DNA of 54,687 nt, from contig JASAOO010003400.1 of assembly GCA_030849075.1 (NCBI GenBank), forward strand, positions 1-54,687, given 5' to 3'. The notes below the pieces were generated by a model that saw only the letters and a list, made by a program, of their open reading frames with translations, had not been told where the DNA came from and did not search any database. Every line of letters begins with the position of its first letter. The first letter of the stretch is position 1. A program made the position numbers and the translations under genes. The DNA is from Zelonia costaricensis. Lineage: Eukaryota > Euglenozoa > Kinetoplastea > Trypanosomatida > Trypanosomatidae. Below, piece after piece: positions 48,567-54,687 of the stretch.

Positions 48567-51500
48567 ATGCCGACCTCCCCGAGCAAGACCACCGACGGCG
48601 CGGGCCAGCGCGGTGCCGAGATGACGGGGACGACGGCGGCCAACGCGCGGGTCACGCCCAGCTCCTCCCCGCGCCATGCGGCGGCGGACGAGCACCTGCT
48701 GGGGCCGCACACGAGCACGCTGCGCATGAACCCGTACGTGCGCTGCGTGCGTGACAGCGGCGTGCCAGAGATCCGCTCGCTGCAGGAGCTGCTCGCGCAG
48801 CGGGTGCAGCCGGACCCGGCCGAGCCGGACACACCGTGCCTGCGGCCGAGCCACGGCCCCGCCTCGGTGTGGAGTGACGCATCCGCGGCATCGCCTACAT
48901 TCCGCGAAGAGCTTGCGGAGGTGGGGAGCGGCGCCGCCCACGCGCACCCGGCCTGGGCCGCTGCGGCGCTTGGAGCCACCGTCGCTCACCCAAGCGCTGC
49001 TGCTGCTGCTGGCGGTTCCATGCCGTCCCCTGTGCTCGCCTTCACCTCCGACAGCGTGGCGACACCCAACACCTTCGCCACAGTCCGGACCCACGAGAAG
49101 CGCATCTTGTCGCATCTGTCGCGCCGGCTGCGGCGCTCGCAGCGGCACCAGGACATGCCGCTCGGCGAGCCGATGGAGATGATGCTGGGCGATGTGGAGG
49201 ACGAGGAGACGAGCGGCGAGGAGGCGGACGTGGCGGCGGAGGGGGCAGATGTGGGTGAGCGGCCAGAGATGGACATGGACAGTATCGGAGGTGACCGGCA
49301 CGGTGCCTGCGCGCCGCGGCCGAACCGCGACGCAGGCGTAGACGATGAGGACGAGGCTGCGGCGCCGCTCCTGCCGTGCTCTACGAAGGACAAGGCCGAG
49401 GCTGCCGCCGCGCTGCAGCCGCGCTCCGCCCCGATGGCGTGGACGACGACGGCTGCGGCTGCGGCTGCGGCTGCGGCGCTGTCCAACGAACGCATCGTCT
49501 CGCCGCACTCGTCGACGCGGGTCTTCAGTGCGTTTGCGGATGGCAGCGACCCGGCCCCTGCGTCGCCGAATGTTCCCGCCTCTGCGCAGAGCTTCACAAC
49601 GTCGAACCATGCCCACCACGTCCACCACCCCTCACAGCAGATGCAGCGGCGTTCGCCACCGCACGAGGCTGCCGGCGCGGCACGTCACGGCAGCCTGCAG
49701 AGTCAGCCGCACACGGCGCCGTCGTCGCACAGGGCCGCCGGGATGGCAGCCGCGCCACTGCGCGCGACGTACCCTGCCCCTGTGGCGCGGCTGGAGGAGA
49801 GCCCGTACCACTACATCATGCGCAACTACATCGGCGGCACCTTCCTCTACTACAGCACACCAGAGAGCAAGGCCTACTTTCTGCGGCTGTGCCACCGCGT
49901 CGTGGCTCAGGTGCGGCCGCTGCTGGAGCAGGAGACGCTCTCGCCGCACCACGGCCTCTTCCCCCGCATCAACGCCCCGGCTTTTGTCTTCGGCGACATC
50001 CACGGCAACTTCGAGGACCTCTCCTTCTTCTTGCGGCGCCTGCTGATCTTCCACGACTTCAACCTCACCCCAGCCAACATCCTCTGCCTCGGCGACTACG
50101 TGGACCGCGGCCCTTTCTCGCTCGAGTGCATTATGCTGCTCTTCTCGCTCAAGATCATGAACGCGTCGAAGATCGTGATGCTGCGCGGAAACCACGAGGA
50201 CCGCGTCGTATGCGGCGACCTGCGCACGTACGGCCGCGGCTGCTTCCTCGCGCAGTGTCACACTGTCTTCGGCTACGTGGAGGGCACGAAGCTGTTCCGC
50301 GAGGTCACGGCCCTGTTCAAGTACCTCCCGCTCGCCGCGGAGCTCGTCATCCCTAGTGCGCCGAACCTGTCCTACCTACGCGCACAGCAGACCGTGATGC
50401 ACCCCAACCTTTACGTCAGCCAGCCGGCGGTGCTGCTGCACGACGAGAACCGCGCGCCACGGCGGCCTTCGTCGTCGGCGTCGCTCACCTTCGACTCCAT
50501 CTCGCCACGTCTGCCCGCCTTCGGCACACCCCTCGCTGGCGCACTGCAGCGCGACGGCGAGGTGGCCAGCGGGGATGAGGACAGCGACGAAGCGCGCTCG
50601 CGCAACTCCGTCAGCACCACACCCCCGCAGCAGCAGCAGCAGCAGCACCCGCAGCAAACCCAGGCGCAGCTCAACACTGCGGAGGCGTCCATGCTGTCGG
50701 GCTACAGCACCATCGCAGATGCCTCGCTGGCTCGCGGGCAGCCGACGCGGCACGAGGCCCACGAGGAGCGCATCCTGTGCACGCACGGCGGCATCCCCCG
50801 CTTCGACCGCCCACCGCTGGAGGAGAACTCGCTCGCCTTCCTGCGCAGCCTCTCCTTCCCGCGGATGCTGACGCTGTTCCCGAACAACCCGGTCGTTAAG
50901 GACGACGCCGAGTGCGCGCCGGACTACTTCGTGAAGCACGAGCTGGAGGCGCTCTGGCGACGATACCCGACGTCGGCTCCACCCGGCTTCACAGCAGCGT
51001 GCCGGCGGGAGGCTGCGGCTGCGGCGGCATCCGCTGCTGCTGCTGCTGCTGCTGCTGCCGGGGCCGCGGCCGGTGGTGGCAGCGGTGGGGGCGGCGTCAT
51101 CGCCGTCAGCACCGCCGGCGCGTCGTCGTCGCGCGTCTCGTCGCCGACGTCGGTGCGGCTGCAGAAAAATGCGAGCAGCAGCAGCAGCAGCCTCGGCGGC
51201 AGCAGCGACGGCGTCTGCAGCGCCGACGATGCGGCTCTGACAGCCACGCAGCCGGTTGCGCTAGAGGTGCTGGCGGCGTCGTCCCGCGTGCCCTCCACCG
51301 CCCCCCCGGGGGCCACGAGTGCCACGGAGCTGCACGCTGAGCAGCCAGCGCAGCCGAGCGCGGCGCAGCCGCACACGCAGGCAGCAACGGCGCCGTCTGC
51401 CGCCTCCGCCGCACCCGCGCCGTCAAAGCGGAGCAGCAGTGACTACGTGCCGCAGCTCACCGAGGACGATGTGCGGCGGGGGTGGTTCACCATGTTCGAC

Positions 51501-51908
51501 CTGCTTTGGTCCGACCCGACGACGATGGAGCTGGAGGAGGAGGAGGCTGCGCGCGTGGCTACTGCTGCTGCTGGTCGCGATGGCATCTCGCCCACGACGG
51601 CCGCCAGCCCCGATGCCGCTGCGCCGCACGTGCGCATCAACGAGTGGGGCTTTGGCGTGAACACGCGGGGCAGCAATGTTGTCTCCTTCTCGGCCAAAGC
51701 CGCGGACACCTTTCTCACGGCGTACCACTACTCGATGCTCTTCCGCGCGCACCAGGAGAAGGCGCATGGCTTGCGCTGGTGCAAGAGCAACAAGGTGCTC
51801 ACCATCTTCAGCAGCAGCAACTACATGGGCCACCGCAATGGCGCCGGCTGCGTCGTCGTCGCGGCGAACGGCGAAGTTCAGATGATCGAGAAGGTCGTGG
51901 CCATGTGA
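48567..51908 (+). CDS. PPP-family serine/threonine protein phosphatase with large insertions
   Basis: This 1113-residue protein contains all PPP signature motifs: GDIHGN (Asp477, His479), GDYVDRG (Asp510), RGNHED (Asn542, His543), HGGIPR (His740) and RAHQ (His1062), followed by FSSSNYMGHRNGAG. The dinuclear metal site is therefore complete and an active phosphatase is expected. The first 410 residues are disordered (acidic, Ala-, Gln- and His-rich). Two insertions split the catalytic domain: about 130 residues between GNHE and HGG, with a Gln run at 50627-50655, and about 180 residues after the FVKHELEALW segment, with an Ala run encoded by GCT repeats at 51036-51059. These make it a kinetoplastid-type divergent PPP rather than PP1, PP2A or calcineurin; the subfamily was not resolved. 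No calmodulin-binding site or EF-hand is evident. Confidence 0.94.
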   Translation: MPTSPSKTTDGAGQRGAEMTGTTAANARVTPSSSPRHAAADEHLLGPHTSTLRMNPYVRCVRDSGVPEIRSLQELLAQRVQPDPAEPDTPCLRPSHGPASVWSDASAASPTFREELAEVGSGAAHAHPAWAAAALGATVAHPSAAAAAGGSMPSPVLAFTSDSVATPNTFATVRTHEKRILSHLSRRLRRSQRHQDMPLGEPMEMMLGDVEDEETSGEEADVAAEGADVGERPEMDMDSIGGDRHGACAPRPNRDAGVDDEDEAAAPLLPCSTKDKAEAAAALQPRSAPMAWTTTAAAAAAAAALSNERIVSPHSSTRVFSAFADGSDPAPASPNVPASAQSFTTSNHAHHVHHPSQQMQRRSPPHEAAGAARHGSLQSQPHTAPSSHRAAGMAAAPLRATYPAPVARLEESPYHYIMRNYIGGTFLYYSTPESKAYFLRLCHRVVAQVRPLLEQETLSPHHGLFPRINAPAFVFGDIHGNFEDLSFFLRRLLIFHDFNLTPANILCLGDYVDRGPFSLECIMLLFSLKIMNASKIVMLRGNHEDRVVCGDLRTYGRGCFLAQCHTVFGYVEGTKLFREVTALFKYLPLAAELVIPSAPNLSYLRAQQTVMHPNLYVSQPAVLLHDENRAPRRPSSSASLTFDSISPRLPAFGTPLAGALQRDGEVASGDEDSDEARSRNSVSTTPPQQQQQQHPQQTQAQLNTAEASMLSGYSTIADASLARGQPTRHEAHEERILCTHGGIPRFDRPPLEENSLAFLRSLSFPRMLTLFPNNPVVKDDAECAPDYFVKHELEALWRRYPTSAPPGFTAACRREAAAAAASAAAAAAAAAGAAAGGGSGGGGVIAVSTAGASSSRVSSPTSVRLQKNASSSSSSLGGSSDGVCSADDAALTATQPVALEVLAASSRVPSTAPPGATSATELHAEQPAQPSAAQPHTQAATAPSAASAAPAPSKRSSSDYVPQLTEDDVRRGWFTMFDLLWSDPTTMELEEEEAARVATAAAGRDGISPTTAASPDAAAPHVRINEWGFGVNTRGSNVVSFSAKAADTFLTAYHYSMLFRAHQEKAHGLRWCKSNKVLTIFSSSNYMGHRNGAGCVVVAANGEVQMIEKVVAM

Positions 51909-53090
51909 TGGAGTGCCAGAAGTCGCACTCCTAGCCTTGTGCCGTGCGCGCGCGCCGAATGCGTGTGCGCTCTTTTCCGCTTTGTGCATGTGTTTACCTT
52001 CTTCTGTTTGTGGGTGCTCTCTCACTCATGTGCCGTCGCAACATCAGTGTCTCTGGATGAGACCGGCGGTGGCGAGGCCCCCCCTACCCCCCCCCTGTGC
52101 GAGCTGGCGTGTGCCGCAGTGCAAGCGAGGAGCGACGAGGCTCCTCTGCGTGGATGTGGAGGGGTGGGGTTATCCCCACCTCGACGGCACAGTTCTGGGT
52201 GCCACTGTCCGAAACGTTTCTTCACCTTCTTTTCCCCTTTTCTTGTGCATATATATGTGTGTGTGTGTGTGTGTGCCGAGCACCCTACGCGTGACTGCTG
52301 CGCCCGTCCCTCTCACCTCTTCCGCTCTGACGCGATCGTCCGTGCGAGGTCGCTCCTTCACCGACGGGAGAGACGTCACGCGCGCGATGCCGAGCAGTCG
52401 CAGGTGGTGGTGGTGGGGGATGCGGGAGGGAAGCCCGGGGAGCCGACAGCGGATTGGTGCAGTATAGAGCGATCGAGCAGGCAAGCAAGACGTTCGCGAG
52501 GCACGAGAGAACCGAAAATGGGGACGCGAAAGAAGAGTAGAGAGGATGTCGTGGTGGTGGTGGTGCGCGGCGCTGTGCTGCTGCCGCTCTTAAACACCTC
52601 ACGTGCCCATTTCGCCGCTTTGGGGTTTCCCTCTTGTTGTCTGCGTGGTGCCTTGCATGGACGTGCAAAGACGTCGCTGGCGCACCTGTGCTCGGGCGCG
52701 CGCGCGGGGCGAGCAGCGGACGTGGGCACCCACGCACCCAGACCCCCCCACACACACACAAACGGGGTGGGGGTGAGGGGGGGGATGCTGACGACGGTCT
52801 TTGTTGCTGCTCCTCCGCGTCCTTTCACCCGGTGCCTGCCCCCCCCCCTTGTGTGTGCACCCCGCGCTCCGCGGCACGCACGCTCTCTTCTCCGTCCTCC
52901 CTCCCTCCCCCCTCGCCCCCGTCCATGTGTGCTCTGTCCACGAGTGGTTTCCCTTCTTCGGCGTTCACCTTTCTACTTGCTGCAGCCTCGACCTATTCTC
53001 GTTCTTCTGTTCTTCTCTTTCACTATTTAAGAAGGCGAGCTTGTAGCGGCGAGTAGGTGACTGTGTCTGTCTCTGTTCTTCTGTGATTCT

Positions 53091-53098
53091 ATACATAC

Positions 53099-53153
<55 letters not shown>

Positions 53154-53160
53154 TGTATGT
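53091..53160. repeat. TA-rich microsatellite
   Basis: About 70 bases of (TA)n with a few CA/GT interruptions. This is strikingly AT-rich against a GC-rich background and is self-complementary. Confidence 0.9.
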
Positions 53161-54423
53161 TGTGTGAGTGTGCGTGTGTGTTTGTTCATGAACCCCACCT
53201 CCCTTCTCTTCTCCCTCCCCCCACCCTCTCTTCACACGAACATTTCTCCCCCTCCCCATCCCCTCTACAGCACGCCCTCCCCCCATCCCGTGCCGTTGCG
53301 CACCGCCCATCGTGCGAGGGAGAGAGATGCCTGGTGAGAGAGGCGTGGTAGACGCGATTAACTAAGCGACAGACGATAACTCAAGGAGACCTCGACAGGA
53401 GGTGCAGTACCAACAAAAGGAAAAAAAAACAGAGAGCGTTATATAGAGAGATGGAGAGAGAGTCAGTGAATGCACAGCGCACGTCTGCGCGGATGCGCGT
53501 GTGCCCTGTGGCGTGCGACACGTGTGCGCCAGATTGCTGCTCGACGGAGCGCCGCTCTCAAGTCTCGTGGAGGCTCACGTGCGCACCTGCGCGTTTGAGT
53601 GTGTGTGTGTGTGTCTGGGTGGGCCTGCGAGCACTGGCCACGGCTCACCGCACTTGCCGTCACGAGTGGCGTGGAAGTCGTGCGACAATGCGGCATTGCT
53701 GAACGGACACCCTCACGTCTTCTCTCCCTTGTCTTGTTGCTTCCCCTCTATCCCCTGCCCTCACAGCGTAGTGGTGTACTCACTTTGTACGCCTGCGTGT
53801 GCGCGTGTGTGTTCAACTCCCTCGTATCCACCCCACGCCCCACCAGCTGAGTCGGCATCACCGCCGCTACTCCTCCTTCTCCCTTTTCCGTCCTATATCC
53901 TCCCTCACCTCATCCAACTACAGTACGTACCGCAGCGGCTCCCGCGCCCCCCTCCCCTCCCCCGTCACCGACTTGGTACGGCTCTTTTCCCTTCCACCAC
54001 GCTTCTCCAGACGTACGCGTTCTAATTCACCATCGCAGCTTACACCTCCTCCCGTGCGCCGTACTCGAGGTCCGCTGAACAGCCGCGTCAGCTCCCTCTT
54101 CCTCGATCTCATCTCTGTCTCGCTTCAAAATCGAGCAGGAGCGCAGCTGCAGACACACACACACACACTCACTCACAAACACACGCTCACTCGAATACGG
54201 AGTTTCCGCGCTTTGTTCCCCCCCTTCCTTTCCACCTCCTCCTTCGCTTTTTCCGTTGTAGTTTCCACTATCTCGGTCAGCGCACCGTCCACGTGCGTGG
54301 CGGGTGTGTGTGTGTGTGCGCGTGCATCGCGGCCCGTCACCGTCCCAACCAGCCCTAGAGCACGTCTCACGCAGAGTAGTGTGCGCAAAACTTTTCCCTT
54401 CCCTCTTCCCCTCTCTCTCACAG

Positions 54424-54424
<1 letters not shown>

Positions 54425-54458
<34 letters not shown>

Positions 54459-54480
54459 AACACACGCGCACACGCACGTG
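54425..54480. repeat. CA-rich microsatellite
   Basis: (CA)n with flanking (TACA)n and GCAC units, close to the right end of the window. Confidence 0.85.
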
Positions 54481-54658
54481 CACGTGCACGGGGGTGCGTG
54501 TGCGCCTGCCGGTGCACTTGTATCTGTGCCTTTGCTCGCCTCCTCCACGGCTTCGGTTTTTCGTTGTTTACGAGGCTGCGCGCGCGTCTCGCTCTACGCC
54601 GTTCAGCGTCACTCACCCCCTTCGCCCGCTCCTGAGTGCCCACCCTTCTCCTTTCCAG

Positions 54659-54680
54659 CCCCCCCCCCCCCCCCCCCCCC
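54659..54680. repeat. C homopolymer at window end
   Basis: Twenty-two C bases followed by GCGGGGG. Such a run at the edge may coincide with a contig boundary. Confidence 0.75.
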
Positions 54681-54687
54681 GCGGGGG

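Larger units (their letters stand above)
51909..54687. other. 2.8 kb gene-free right end
   Basis: No gene is supported on either strand. The region has a (TG)n at 52255-52274, a (TA)n tract at 53091-53160, a CA-rich tract at 54425-54480 and ends in a 22-base C run (54659-54680). Pyrimidine-rich tracts near 53830-54060 may precede a gene beyond the window. Confidence 0.5.

Noticed and set aside
1..54687. tRNA, rRNA, CRISPR arrays or insertion sequences
   Set aside because: No B-box-like tRNA sequence, rRNA segment, regularly spaced repeat array or transposase was recognised, and bacterial elements are not expected here.

Overview
The window looks like nuclear DNA from a trypanosomatid of the Leishmania group. 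It is GC-rich. Every gene I can support lies on the + strand and has no intron, as expected for one segment of a polycistronic directional gene cluster. The genes are separated by long pyrimidine-rich, microsatellite-rich spacers that carry the polypyrimidine tract plus AG signals used for trans-splicing. Recognisable products (SCO1, a Ulp1-type SUMO protease, a PPP phosphatase, a pseudokinase, a PHD finger and proteins resembling the conserved domain of FAZ1) fit a flagellate protist. The exact species cannot be read from the sequence. Two N bases and long C homopolymers suggest imperfect assembly at a few points.

Layout. 2-2650: the 3' part of a coiled-coil protein with a dynein-stalk-like microtubule-binding region, a FAZ1-like domain and an Ala/Glu tail. 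4773-6014: mitochondrial copper chaperone SCO1. 7510-8190 and 13816-14484: two small proteins that each carry the same FAZ1-like domain; a 5.6 kb gene-free interval separates them. 17197-18231: a membrane-anchored methyltransferase resembling the C-terminal N-methyltransferase domain of the ovothiol enzyme OvoA. 19556-21514: a PHD-finger protein. 22246-22530: a very basic 94-residue protein. 23176-25383: an armadillo-like protein. 26219-27316: a PQ-loop membrane protein of the SLC66A2/PQLC1 type. 28529-30658: an orphan protein. 33570-36911: a large N-terminally acylatable pseudokinase. 38371-41940: a SUMO-specific protease. 43578-44528 and 45826-46605: tandem diverged paralogs of an unnamed family; the second has no ATG where the homology begins. 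48567-51908: a PPP-family phosphatase with large insertions. 51909-54687 holds no gene I can support.

How the genes relate. Neighbours in such clusters are co-transcribed but usually unrelated in function, so order alone says little. Two relationships come from the sequence itself. Three of the first four genes share one diverged domain, and one of them joins it to a dynein-type microtubule-binding stalk, which suggests cytoskeletal or flagellar-attachment proteins. Secondly, the pseudokinase, the first tandem paralog and, if its ACG is or was a start, the second paralog begin with N-myristoylation-type termini, which suggests membrane-targeted signalling or scaffold proteins. The other intervals look like UTR and intergenic sequence. 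UG repeats tend to follow stop codons and CA repeats tend to precede start codons.
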